A DNA stretch of 64,000 nucleotides from Fusibacillus kribbianus. GTDB lineage: Bacteria > Bacillota > Clostridia > Lachnospirales > Lachnospiraceae. The notes below the pieces were generated by a model. That model was not told the DNA's origin. It did not search any database and was given only the letters and a program-made list of their open reading frames with translations. Every line of letters begins with the position of its first letter. The first letter of the stretch is position 1. Below, piece after piece: positions 36,468-44,310 of this stretch. The stretch is taken from positions 62,001-126,000 of the forward strand of contig NZ_JASGBQ010000001.1 of assembly GCF_030053595.1 (NCBI RefSeq). The letters run 5' to 3'. A program made the translations under genes and the position numbers.

Positions 36468-37697
36468 TTACAGCAGAAACTCTGCCATGACATAATTGCT
36501 TACGTCAATTCCTTCCTCGGTCAGACGCCAGAGCCTGTCCTTCTGTGAAGCATCTCCGTCGATCCTCTCTTCCCGTTTTTCCCGGGTCGCCGGGGCAGTC
36601 ATCTCCATAAGACCTCTTTTTTCCATCGTCTCCAGAACGGTTCCGTATACCTCCTCCATCGATCTTCCGAACCGCCTTTTAAATTCCTTTTCGGAAACTC
36701 CCCGCATCAAACGGAGTCCCAGAAACATGAATTCCTCCATGGCCCGCTCTTCTTCCACGACCTCCTCGTCTACCCGGATCGTTTCAAGAGGTCTCGCCTC
36801 TTTCATCGCTGTCAGATACTCCTTCAGGCTCCTGCCATTGGAAAACCGCTTTCCCCCGATATAAGAGGACGAAGAGATTCCAAAGCCCAGATACGGTACG
36901 CCGGTCCAATACCCCACATTATGGCGGCAGACAAAGCCCGGTCTGGCATAATTGGAGATCTCATACCGTTCATAACCGCAGCCCTCCAGAAGCTCCCGCG
37001 TCCGCCTGTACATGGTCCGCTCCTCCTCCTCGGTGGGAAGGGGCGCCGTATCCTCCGAACCTGCCTCCCTTGCCTCAGCCTGACTGTGATATTTCTCATA
37101 AAAGGTTGTACCCTCTTCGATGATAAGACTGTACACCGAAATGTGCTCCGGCGGTGCGGGGGCAAGCTCCGTCACGGCCCGAAGGCTCCTCTCAAAGCTT
37201 TCCTCCGTCTGGTAGGGCAGCGCCGCCATCAGATCCACATTGATATTCTGAAAGCCCGCCTCCCTCGCCAGACGATAGCTCTCCTGAAATTCCCGGAAGG
37301 TATGGATCCGTCCGAGAAGGGCCAGCTCCTCATCATTGGCCGACTGAAGCCCGATACTGAGACGGTTGATCCCCGCCCTCCGGTAAACAGCCAGCTTTTC
37401 AGCCGTCAGCGTCCCCGGGTTCGCTTCCAGAGTCACCTCTGCATCCTCCTCCACCGCAAACTCCTGCCGGATACAGGAAAGGATCGCCTCAATATGCTCC
37501 GCCTTAATAATAGAAGGAGTTCCGCCTCCGATAAAAATGGACGATACCTGATCCTTTTGCCCGGCTGACCGGATCTCCTGCAAAAGCGCTTTCACATAGG
37601 CATCCTGCACTGCATCGGCCGCTGGAGCAGAAACAAAATCGCAGTATCCGCATTTTTTTACACAAAACGGAATGTGGACATACAGCTCAAGCGCCAT
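36468..37697 (-). CDS. hemW: Radical SAM protein HemW
   Basis: Heme-chaperone relative of coproporphyrinogen dehydrogenase. 409 residues. N-terminal LELYVHIPFCVKKCGYCDF holds the radical-SAM CxxxCxxC; GGGTPS, VTLEANPGT, GINRLSIGLQS and ISVYSLIIEEGT follow; the C-terminal HemW domain has SNYARPGFVCRHNVGYWTG and FLGLRLMRGVS. HemW lacks the extra Cys of HemN. It follows lepA by 17 bases, an arrangement common in Firmicutes (lepA-hemW-hrcA). Confidence 0.96.
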   Translation of the reverse strand: MALELYVHIPFCVKKCGYCDFVSAPAADAVQDAYVKALLQEIRSAGQKDQVSSIFIGGGTPSIIKAEHIEAILSCIRQEFAVEEDAEVTLEANPGTLTAEKLAVYRRAGINRLSIGLQSANDEELALLGRIHTFREFQESYRLAREAGFQNINVDLMAALPYQTEESFERSLRAVTELAPAPPEHISVYSLIIEEGTTFYEKYHSQAEAREAGSEDTAPLPTEEEERTMYRRTRELLEGCGYERYEISNYARPGFVCRHNVGYWTGVPYLGFGISSSSYIGGKRFSNGRSLKEYLTAMKEARPLETIRVDEEVVEEERAMEEFMFLGLRLMRGVSEKEFKRRFGRSMEEVYGTVLETMEKRGLMEMTAPATREKREERIDGDASQKDRLWRLTEEGIDVSNYVMAEFLL

Positions 37698-37714
37698 CTT
37701 ACCTTCCTCCGCAT

Positions 37715-39526
37715 TTATTTATCATCCAGCTTCAACACACTCATGAAGGCCTTCTGCGGGATTTCCACATTGCCCACCTGGCGCATCCGCTTCTTTCCTT
37801 CCTTCTGTTTTTCCAGGAGCTTTCTCTTTCGGCTGATATCGCCTCCGTAGCATTTTGCCAGCACATCCTTCCTCATGGCCTTCACCGTCTCTCTGGCAAT
37901 GATCCGGTTTCCGATGGCTGCCTGAATGGGAATCTCAAACAGATGTCTCGGGATCTCCTCCTTCAGCTTTTCACACATTTTCCTGCCGCGCTCGTAGGCC
38001 GTATCGGCGTGAACGATAAAGGACAGCGCATCCACCGTTTCCTTATTAATAAGGATATCCAGCTTCACAAGCTCAGACCGTTCATAACCCTTGAGTTCAT
38101 AATCAAAGGATGCATAGCCTCTGGACCGGGATTTGAGCGCATCGAAAAAGTCATAAATGATCTCATTCAAGGGCAGCTCATACCGGAGAAGCGCCCGCGT
38201 ATCCTCCATGTACTCCGTTCCGATATAGACGCCGCGCCGTTCCTGGCAAAGGCCCATGATCGCGCCGATAAATTCGGTGGTCACCATGATCTCCGCCTTC
38301 ACCACCGGCTCCTCCATATATTCGATCTCGGAAGGATCAGGCAGGTTGGAAGGATTCGTAAGCTCCATGACCTCTCCGTTTGTCTTGTGCACCTTATATA
38401 CAACGCCGGGGGCAGTTGTCACCAGATCCAGATTGTATTCCCGCTCCAGCCGTTCCTGGATGATCTCCAGATGGAGAAGGCCCAGAAAACCGCATCGGAA
38501 GCCAAAGCCCAGAGCCACGGAGGTCTCCGGCTCAAACTGAAGGGACGCATCGTTTAACTGCAGCTTCTCAAGGGCGTCTCTGAGATCGTTGTACTTGGCT
38601 CCGTCCGCCGGATACATACCACAGTAAACCATGGGAGTTACTTTCTTATACCCCGGCAACGGCTTGTCGCAGGGATTGTCCGCATCCGTCACCGTATCAC
38701 CGACTCTGGTATCACGGACATTTTTGATGCTGGCGGTCACATAGCCGACCATGCCCGCAGAAAGCTCCTCGCATGGAATAAACTGGCCGGCGCCGAAGTA
38801 TCCCACCTCGACCGTCTCAAATTCCGCCCCGGTGGCCATGAAACGGATCCTCGTTCCTTTTTTCACCGTTCCCTCTTTGATTCTGCAGAACACGATCACG
38901 CCCCGGTAGGAGTCGTAAACCGAATCAAAAATAAGTGCCTGAAGGGGAGCCGCCGGGTCACCCGACGGTGCCGGGATCTTCTGTACGATCTGCTCCAGAA
39001 CCTCTTCGATATTGATCCCTGCTTTCGCAGAGATCTGCGGTGCGTCCTGGGCTTCAATTCCGATGACATCCTCGATCTCGTCGATCACGCGCTGGGGATC
39101 GGCACTGGGAAGATCGATCTTATTAATGACAGGAAATACCTCCAGATCATGATCCAGCGCCAGATACACATTGGCCATGGTCTGCGCCTCGATTCCCTGA
39201 GCCGCATCCACCACCAGCACCGCGCCGTCACAGGCTGCCAGGCTTCTGGACACCTCATAATTAAAATCCACATGTCCGGGAGTATCGATCAGATTAAAAA
39301 TATATTCTTCCCCATCCTTTGCCCGGTACACCGTGCGGACTGCCTGGGATTTGATGGTGATCCCCCGTTCCCGTTCCAGGTCCATATTGTCCAGCACCTG
39401 TGCCTGCATCTCCCGGCTGGTAAGAAGCCCGGTCATTTCAATGATCCGGTCTGCCAGGGTGGATTTCCCATGATCGATATGCGCAATGATGCAAAAATTC
39501 CTGATTTTACTCTGATCCGCTGCCAT
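37715..39526 (-). CDS. lepA: Elongation factor 4 (LepA)
   Basis: Ribosome-associated GTPase that back-translocates stalled ribosomes or aids initiation. 603 residues. G1 [14 protein letters not shown]3 DTPGHVDF, G4 [10 protein letters not shown], then domains II, III and V-like, and the EF4-specific C-terminal domain with [41 protein letters not shown]-type segment that contacts the A-site tRNA. The start at ATG 39526 has AGGAGG eight bases before; fifteen further in-frame codons lie upstream without a ribosome site and run into the previous terminator. Confidence 0.97.
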   Translation of the reverse strand: MAADQSKIRNFCIIAHIDHGKSTLADRIIEMTGLLTSREMQAQVLDNMDLERERGITIKSQAVRTVYRAKDGEEYIFNLIDTPGHVDFNYEVSRSLAACDGAVLVVDAAQGIEAQTMANVYLALDHDLEVFPVINKIDLPSADPQRVIDEIEDVIGIEAQDAPQISAKAGINIEEVLEQIVQKIPAPSGDPAAPLQALIFDSVYDSYRGVIVFCRIKEGTVKKGTRIRFMATGAEFETVEVGYFGAGQFIPCEELSAGMVGYVTASIKNVRDTRVGDTVTDADNPCDKPLPGYKKVTPMVYCGMYPADGAKYNDLRDALEKLQLNDASLQFEPETSVALGFGFRCGFLGLLHLEIIQERLEREYNLDLVTTAPGVVYKVHKTNGEVMELTNPSNLPDPSEIEYMEEPVVKAEIMVTTEFIGAIMGLCQERRGVYIGTEYMEDTRALLRYELPLNEIIYDFFDALKSRSRGYASFDYELKGYERSELVKLDILINKETVDALSFIVHADTAYERGRKMCEKLKEEIPRHLFEIPIQAAIGNRIIARETVKAMRKDVLAKCYGGDISRKRKLLEKQKEGKKRMRQVGNVEIPQKAFMSVLKLDDK

Positions 39527-39554
39527 TCGTTTCCTCCTGCAATTTCTGTTTAAA

Positions 39555-39593
39555 AGCGGTGTAAAATCCAATCCTGCCGGACTTCACACCGCT
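39555..39593 (-). terminator. Terminator of the coiled-coil gene
   Basis: AGCGGTGT / ACACCGCT stem followed by TTTAAAC on the minus strand, 21 bases after the stop. Confidence 0.65.
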
Positions 39594-39614
39594 CCTCTTC
39601 TGTATATGTAAAGG

Positions 39615-40379
39615 CTATGCCAGCTTATGCAGCTTCACACTGTGTTCCGTCACTACCTTCTTCACAATGTCCATATCCGTCCGGAGAGCATCCATCTGCT
39701 CTGTCTTTTCCGCATAGCGGCGGTAGGTAGAAGTATAGCACGACTCAATAGTATCCAGCCTCGGCACTACCCGAAGCTCCAGCATTTCCTTTGTCTTTAT
39801 CATTTGTTCGTTCATTCCGGCTGTGTTGGCAGCAAGCTCGTTGACATCCGTCCTCAGCTCTGTCACATTGCCCTTGAGGATGGTGACATCTGCCGTCAGC
39901 TCTGTTACTTTGACATTCAGCACTGCGACATCTGACTTCAACACAGTAACGTCTTCCGTCAGATCTGCCACTTTGACTTTCAGCTCTGCGACATCCGTCT
40001 TCAGCACAGTAACGTCTTCCGTCAGATCTGCCACTTTGACTTTCAGTTCTGCGACGTCCGTCTTCAGTACTGCTACGTCACTCTTCAGCTCTGCGACGTC
40101 CGTCTTCAGTTCTGCTACGTCACTCTTCAGCTCTGCGACGTCCGTTTTCAGTACTGCGACGTCACTCTTCAGTTCTGCGACGTCCGTCTTCAGTTCCTTG
40201 ACATCTTCCTCGAGCCTGGTCATCCGGTCTTCCAGTTTGTCCATCCGGCCTTCCAGTTTGTCCATCCGGCCCTCCAGATTTCCCATCCGAGTCTCGAGTC
40301 TCGACAGCCGTTCATCGATTGGTTTGAGTTTCATGTCCATAAGATTGGACATGGCCAGCAATAGTTCATTGTCAGTCAG
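39615..40379 (-). CDS. Heptad-repeat coiled-coil protein with probable CTG start
   Basis: About 254 residues. After LTDNELLLAMSNLMDMKLKPI, a continuous coiled coil follows: RMDKLEGRMDKLEDRMTRLE, then many 7-residue units of the type LKTDVAE / LKSDVAV, then a conserved-looking end (VVPRLDTIESCYTSTYRRYAEKTEQ, DIVKKVVTEHSVKLHKLA). Related Lachnospiraceae proteins, as I recall them, begin M(T/S)D-ELL, which places the start at the CTG 40379; AAAGGAGG lies eight bases before it. The only upstream in-frame start (TTG 40433) lies upstream of the -10 of a good promoter at 40416-40444 and so is not transcribed. The repeats vary by whole 21-bp units and may expand or contract. Cytosolic, function unknown. 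Confidence 0.75.
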   Translation of the reverse strand: MTDNELLLAMSNLMDMKLKPIDERLSRLETRMGNLEGRMDKLEGRMDKLEDRMTRLEEDVKELKTDVAELKSDVAVLKTDVAELKSDVAELKTDVAELKSDVAVLKTDVAELKVKVADLTEDVTVLKTDVAELKVKVADLTEDVTVLKSDVAVLNVKVTELTADVTILKGNVTELRTDVNELAANTAGMNEQMIKTKEMLELRVVPRLDTIESCYTSTYRRYAEKTEQMDALRTDMDIVKKVVTEHSVKLHKLA

Positions 40380-40415
40380 CTTCTGTTCCTCCTTTCTTTG
40401 TGGTGCTATAAGTGT

Positions 40416-40444
40416 AGCATAATTTTCCTGCAAAGTCTATCCAA
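40416..40444 (-). promoter_or_regulatory. Promoter of the coiled-coil gene
   Basis: TTGGAT, 17 bp, TATGCT on the minus strand; start point near 40409, about 30 nt before the CTG. Confidence 0.65.
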
Positions 40445-40562
40445 AATTCGACAGAAGCTCCGTCGGAAACACATGAAAAAGCACCCGAAAAAAAGTCTCA
40501 AAAAAACTGTTAAATAAATTGTAACCTTTTTCCAGAAATTATACCCAAGGGCACTCATCAAT

Positions 40563-40600
40563 GCAAGCCCTGCGGGCAGGCGCACTTCGTGCGGCAAGGT
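40563..40600. repeat. Double small-hairpin element (possible dispersed repeat)
   Basis: Two adjacent mini-hairpins, GCCCTGCGGGC and GCACTTCGTGC, lie in the 40.45-40.65 kb gap. The block looks like a REP-type intergenic element. The rest of this 275-bp gap holds AT-rich sequence with TGTAACCTTTTT at about 40519, a candidate ECF-type -35 for the sigma gene. Confidence 0.4.
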
Positions 40601-40654
40601 ATAGACTAAGAGATAGATGGACCATCAAAGATATAAGAAAAAGGAGGGACGGCC

Positions 40655-41194
40655 ATGGATTCCTGCGATAAGGACAACCTGCTTCTGGTAAAAAAGGCCA
40701 TACATGGAAATGTCAATGCCTACGGTACGCTGATCACCCGCTGCCAGGATTATCTGTACCGGATCGCATTTTTATATGTCAAAAATGAGGATCTGGCACT
40801 GGATGCGGTCAGCGAATGTATCCTGCAGGGGTTTCAGTCCATACACACATTAAAAAAGCCGGAGTATTTTAAGACCTGGCTGACAAGGATCCTCATTCGC
40901 TGCGCGGTCGACCTTTTCCGCCAGATGATGCCGGTGGCTCCCATGGACACCATTCAGGCGGCAGCACCGGAATCATCCATTTCTTCTGAGGAAAAATGGG
41001 ATCTCTACGACGCCATTGATGTGCTGCCGGAAAAATACCGCACGGTCATCATTCTCAAGTATTTCAGCGATATGACGGTCAGTGAGATCGCTTATGCCAT
41101 GAATATTCCGGAAGGCTCTGTAAAAGCTTATCTCAGCCGGGCCCGCAAAGAGCTTCGGGCCTGCTTAAAGGAGGATTATCTTTATGCAAATTAA
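40655..41194 (+). CDS. ECF-type RNA polymerase sigma factor
   Basis: 179 residues. Region 2 spans about 10-80 (ITRCQDYLYRIAFLYVKNED, ALDAVSECILQGFQSIHTLK, YFKTWLTRILIRCAVDLFR) and region 4 about 118-175 (IDVLPEKYRTVIILKYFSDM, TVSEIAYAMNIPEGSVKAYL, SRARKELR), with a short linker between. The start has AAGGAGGG seven bases upstream. It overlaps the DUF4179 gene by 11 bases, the usual sigma/anti-sigma arrangement, so its activity is probably held back at the membrane by the downstream product. Confidence 0.93.
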   Translation: MDSCDKDNLLLVKKAIHGNVNAYGTLITRCQDYLYRIAFLYVKNEDLALDAVSECILQGFQSIHTLKKPEYFKTWLTRILIRCAVDLFRQMMPVAPMDTIQAAAPESSISSEEKWDLYDAIDVLPEKYRTVIILKYFSDMTVSEIAYAMNIPEGSVKAYLSRARKELRACLKEDYLYAN

Positions 41195-42392
41195 ATTTGA
41201 TGAAATACCCGTTTCGAAACGGCTGAACGAAACAGTAAAAACCAGTCTGGAACAGATAAAAAGCGGGCAGCGCAGAAAAAAGCGGAAAAAGCTCTGGATC
41301 GGCTGCGGTTCCGCTGCCGCCGCCTTCGCCGTTACTGTCCTTTTTTGTGTCAGTAATCCTGCACTTGCCGCTAAGCTTCCCGTCATCGGAAGCCTCTTTG
41401 CCGGTCTTGAAGATGACTTTGCCTTTGCCGGTGATTATTCTGATCGGGCTGAAGTACTGACTCCCACGGAGACTGTCGTCGAAGCCCCCGCCAGCGAATC
41501 GGAATCTGAGAGAGCTGTCGATCATGCCGAATCAAACGCAGCCGAAACCGCCGAAACACCGGAGGGTTTATACACAGTCTCAGACTGTGGCGTCACCCTG
41601 ACCGCCTCGGAGATCTACTGCGACGGCCTTTCTGTATTTCTGTCCATGCAGTTTTATTCTGAGGAGCCTCTCGGTTACAATTACCAATGGAATTCTGACG
41701 GCGAGATCGCACGGGATGAAGCCGGGAACCCGATCACGGAACCGGCCACCGTCTATCTGGTAGGCAGCGCCGGTATCGACGGTATGGAAGTCACCGAATT
41801 CGGCAGCACAGATTTCCATGTGGAGCAGCTGGATGAACACCACTTCAACGGCATGATCAAAACGGATCTTCCGTCAGAGCTGCTCGGAAAAGCCGGCTCC
41901 CACCAGATCTCCATCTCCCTGACCAGGATCCTCGCAGATTTCTGTGATGAAAACGGGTATCCTATTATCGATTCCAACAATCCCGGAGATACCTCCTACT
42001 GTGTCAGGGGAACCTGGGAACTGAAGCTGCCCTTCCATTCCGATACAAGCCAGCTGCAGGTATATGAGAATCTGGACACTTCCGAAAGCCCCTGCCGGGT
42101 CACAGACGTGTACGTTTCTCCCTACCAGATCATGACCAGATATGTGGGCGTAGAAGACGGACCTGGTGATCCCGACGGCGGTGTGGCTGTCTTCGATCAG
42201 GACGGCAAACTGCTCGAAAGCGCCAATTCCACCCAGACCTACGGCATTTCCTCCCACAGCCTGAACGGAAGCCGCCCCTCCTCTGTCCAGATCTATCTGA
42301 TGGATGCGTGGATAACTGCCATGAAGACCTGGGATACGGAGACTGCAAAGGATCAGGCCGTCAACTCCTACACCCTGGAGCTTCACTGGTAA
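41184..42392 (+). CDS. DUF4179 membrane protein, putative anti-sigma factor
   Basis: 402 residues. The cytosolic N-terminus (MQIKFDEIPVSKRLNETVKT, QRRKKRKK) precedes one transmembrane helix (about 38-58, IGCGSAAAAFAVTVLFCV). The DUF4179-type start of the outer part (NPALAAKLPVIGSLFAG) follows, then a Ser/Glu-rich linker and a beta-rich extracellular domain (DCGVTLTASEIYCDGLSVFL). These proteins pair with ECF sigma factors. Here the short basic cytosolic part would bind the sigma factor and the outer domain sense an envelope signal. AAAGGAGGA precedes the start. Anti-sigma function is inferred from synteny. Confidence 0.85.
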   Translation: MQIKFDEIPVSKRLNETVKTSLEQIKSGQRRKKRKKLWIGCGSAAAAFAVTVLFCVSNPALAAKLPVIGSLFAGLEDDFAFAGDYSDRAEVLTPTETVVEAPASESESERAVDHAESNAAETAETPEGLYTVSDCGVTLTASEIYCDGLSVFLSMQFYSEEPLGYNYQWNSDGEIARDEAGNPITEPATVYLVGSAGIDGMEVTEFGSTDFHVEQLDEHHFNGMIKTDLPSELLGKAGSHQISISLTRILADFCDENGYPIIDSNNPGDTSYCVRGTWELKLPFHSDTSQLQVYENLDTSESPCRVTDVYVSPYQIMTRYVGVEDGPGDPDGGVAVFDQDGKLLESANSTQTYGISSHSLNGSRPSSVQIYLMDAWITAMKTWDTETAKDQAVNSYTLELHW

Positions 42393-42429
42393 CGCTGCCG
42401 GAAGCTCCAGGCAATCCAGAAAAAAACTG

Positions 42430-42455
42430 CAGCCTGCCGTGGATGCGGCAGGCTG
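42430..42455. terminator. Bidirectional terminator between DUF4179 and BlaR1-like genes
   Basis: CAGCCTGCCG / CGGCAGGCTG, 6-nt loop. On the minus strand it is followed by CAGTTTTTTTC, on the plus strand by TATGTATTTC. Confidence 0.85.
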
Positions 42456-42475
42456 TATGTATTTCAAAGCATTAT

Positions 42476-43843
42476 TTATCTTGAAACCGTCACAACAACT
42501 GTAATCTTACTGCTCATCAGATTTTCGGCATAGACCCGATGAAATCCGTTTTGATTAACCGTAAAGGTATGAGCATATGGACAAGTACCGGAAACACCCC
42601 TCAATATTCCATTGGGCTGATCAAGGCCAACTCCCACATTCGAACTCTTCGGTGACGAACTGACATTCACTTCTATCGTATCTCCATTTGACGCATAAAA
42701 CAGCCCCGTCTCATATATCTCGCCCGGATCCAATGTCCAGGTATAGCTGTTAAGCCCTCTCTCATCCAGATATACCGGCTCATCCGTCTGAACAATATCC
42801 ATACCGGCAGTCTTAACCCGGGTAAACTCCTCCATCTCTGGTTCATCCGCTCTGTTCTCAAAAGTTCTCACCATTGTCAGATCATAGCCCATCCCATAGA
42901 GGGTCTCCACGCCCTTTCCCGCTGCCATGGACGTCACCGCCGAAGCCAGGGCAAAGCACAGGATCAGCAGAACCGCCGATGCCCGTTTCAGTGTCTTTCT
43001 TGTTGTCATCTTTTTCATACGTTCAATCCTCCTCTTGATTTCTTTATAATCATTCCCCAGATACATGATCGCATAGGGATTGTCTTCATCCGTTTCCTCA
43101 CAGTATTTGATCACCACATCGAAATACTTCTTCATTTTCCAGGAGTGTTCCCGGCCGTAGCACATCTCATAATCGCAAAGGCTCTCGCCCCACCGGTCCA
43201 CCTCATTTCTCAGAAGGTACACAAAGGGATTGAACCACTGGATCCGGACGATCCACATGCACAGTTTCTTGAGATGCAGATCTCCCTGACGGAAATGGCA
43301 GAGCTCATGCTCCAGAATGATATCCAGTTCTTCCTCATCCTCCACCTGCTTCGGGATAAAAATGCGATACTTGAGGAAACCGGAGATGAACGGTGAAGGA
43401 ACTTCCTCCGATTCCCAGACGGAGATCTCTTTCCGGATCCCCAACCGTCCCCGGATCTCATCCACCTTTTTCCGGATCTGCGCTCCGCCGGGATAGCTCA
43501 GTCTGAGAAGCAGCCACTGACTGTACAGATGCTCCAGATATTTAAAGATCTTCCACAGAAATCCTGCCAGCCACAGGACTGCAATGACCTTGAAGGCATT
43601 CAGAAAGAAAGGTGTTATGGAAAACAGCCTGCCCGCCTTTCTACTGCCAACTGTCGCTGTCAAGAACCACAGAAATACCACCGGTATCAAATGGAACGCG
43701 ATCACCACCCAAAGCAACCTGCGAATCAGTCGGATCTCCCCGAACCGGTCCAGCACCAGACTCACCGGTTTCCAGAAGGCCAGGATCACGCTGCCGGTGA
43801 CCGAGGTCAGGAAGATCATCAGAAAGATGTCAATCAAGATCAT
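42476..43843 (-). CDS. M56 (BlaR1/MecR1-like) membrane metallopeptidase
   Basis: 455 residues. Three or four N-terminal membrane helices (to about 105), a cytosolic zinc-protease domain with HELCH at about 180 (HExxH) and NEVDRWGESLCDYEMC carrying the downstream ligand region, another helix (LKRASAVLLILCFALASAVT, about 288-308), and an extracellular beta-rich C-terminus (about 150 residues, GDTIEVNVSSSPKSSNVGVG). The sensor is not a penicillin-binding domain, so the inducer is unlikely to be a beta-lactam. It overlaps the BlaI-like gene by 14 bases. The expected job is to cleave the repressor after an outside signal. Confidence 0.88.
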   Translation of the reverse strand: MILIDIFLMIFLTSVTGSVILAFWKPVSLVLDRFGEIRLIRRLLWVVIAFHLIPVVFLWFLTATVGSRKAGRLFSITPFFLNAFKVIAVLWLAGFLWKIFKYLEHLYSQWLLLRLSYPGGAQIRKKVDEIRGRLGIRKEISVWESEEVPSPFISGFLKYRIFIPKQVEDEEELDIILEHELCHFRQGDLHLKKLCMWIVRIQWFNPFVYLLRNEVDRWGESLCDYEMCYGREHSWKMKKYFDVVIKYCEETDEDNPYAIMYLGNDYKEIKRRIERMKKMTTRKTLKRASAVLLILCFALASAVTSMAAGKGVETLYGMGYDLTMVRTFENRADEPEMEEFTRVKTAGMDIVQTDEPVYLDERGLNSYTWTLDPGEIYETGLFYASNGDTIEVNVSSSPKSSNVGVGLDQPNGILRGVSGTCPYAHTFTVNQNGFHRVYAENLMSSKITVVVTVSR

Positions 43844-44213
43844 CCAGAAGTCTCCTCAAATCATCTGCTTCCTCTTTTGTCAGCTTTTTCTCTCCGCTGA
43901 GAGCCATGATCCCGTACTGGGCCGTGCTCTGATCCCAGAATTTTGCAATGGACTGAACCTGATGTTTCATGAACTCTTCCTTGCTGACCAGCGGCTCATA
44001 TACCTTATAATAATTGTCCGGCTTTGTGATCCGGATGAAATTCTTTTTCTTCAGCTTGTCAATGTAAACTCCGATGGCCTGAGGCGTCAGCTTCTCGCCG
44101 TACCACTCCTGGAGCTTCTTCACGATCTTGGCAGTGGTGGCCCCGTCACCGATATCCCAGATTGCCTTCATCACCGTCAGTTCCCGTTCCGTCATACGAT
44201 TGCTTATTCTCAT
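43830..44213 (-). CDS. BlaI/MecI/CopY family repressor
   Basis: 127 residues. Winged helix in the N-terminal 75 residues (RMTERELTVMKAIWDIGDGA, TTAKIVKKLQEWYGEKLTPQ, AIGVYIDKLKKKNFIRI), then YEPLVSKEEFMKHQV and a helical dimer part. Family members repress their own operon and are cleaved by the partner M56 protease. A perfect 18-bp palindrome at 44293-44310, just upstream of the -35, is the likely operator. Confidence 0.9.
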   Translation of the reverse strand: MRISNRMTERELTVMKAIWDIGDGATTAKIVKKLQEWYGEKLTPQAIGVYIDKLKKKNFIRITKPDNYYKVYEPLVSKEEFMKHQVQSIAKFWDQSTAQYGIMALSGEKKLTKEEADDLRRLLDDLD

Positions 44214-44258
44214 GAGTTCACCCTGCCCTTTCTCATCTGTGTTTTTCTTTCCTCTTTA

Positions 44259-44286
44259 AGCATACCACATTCTGCCAAAAACGCAA
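44259..44286 (-). promoter_or_regulatory. Promoter of the BlaI/BlaR1-like pair
   Basis: TTGCGT, 16 bp, TATGCT on the minus strand, about 45 bases before the start. Confidence 0.5.
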
Positions 44287-44292
44287 CCTTAC

Positions 44293-44310
44293 AAGTAAAA
44301 ATTTTTACTT
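44293..44310. promoter_or_regulatory. 18-bp palindrome, candidate BlaI-like operator
   Basis: AAGTAAAAATTTTTACTT is a perfect inverted repeat next to the -35 of the BlaI-like gene and overlapping the spoIIP stop codon. It could instead be a weak AT-rich hairpin ending spoIIP. Confidence 0.45.

Noticed and set aside
36284-36493. Small ORF between hrcA and hemW
   Set aside because: It overlaps the CIRCE, the hrcA promoter and the hemW terminator and has no ribosome site.
39840-40200. CRISPR-like array
   Set aside because: The repeats are 21-bp coding heptads of a coiled coil without unique spacers of constant length.
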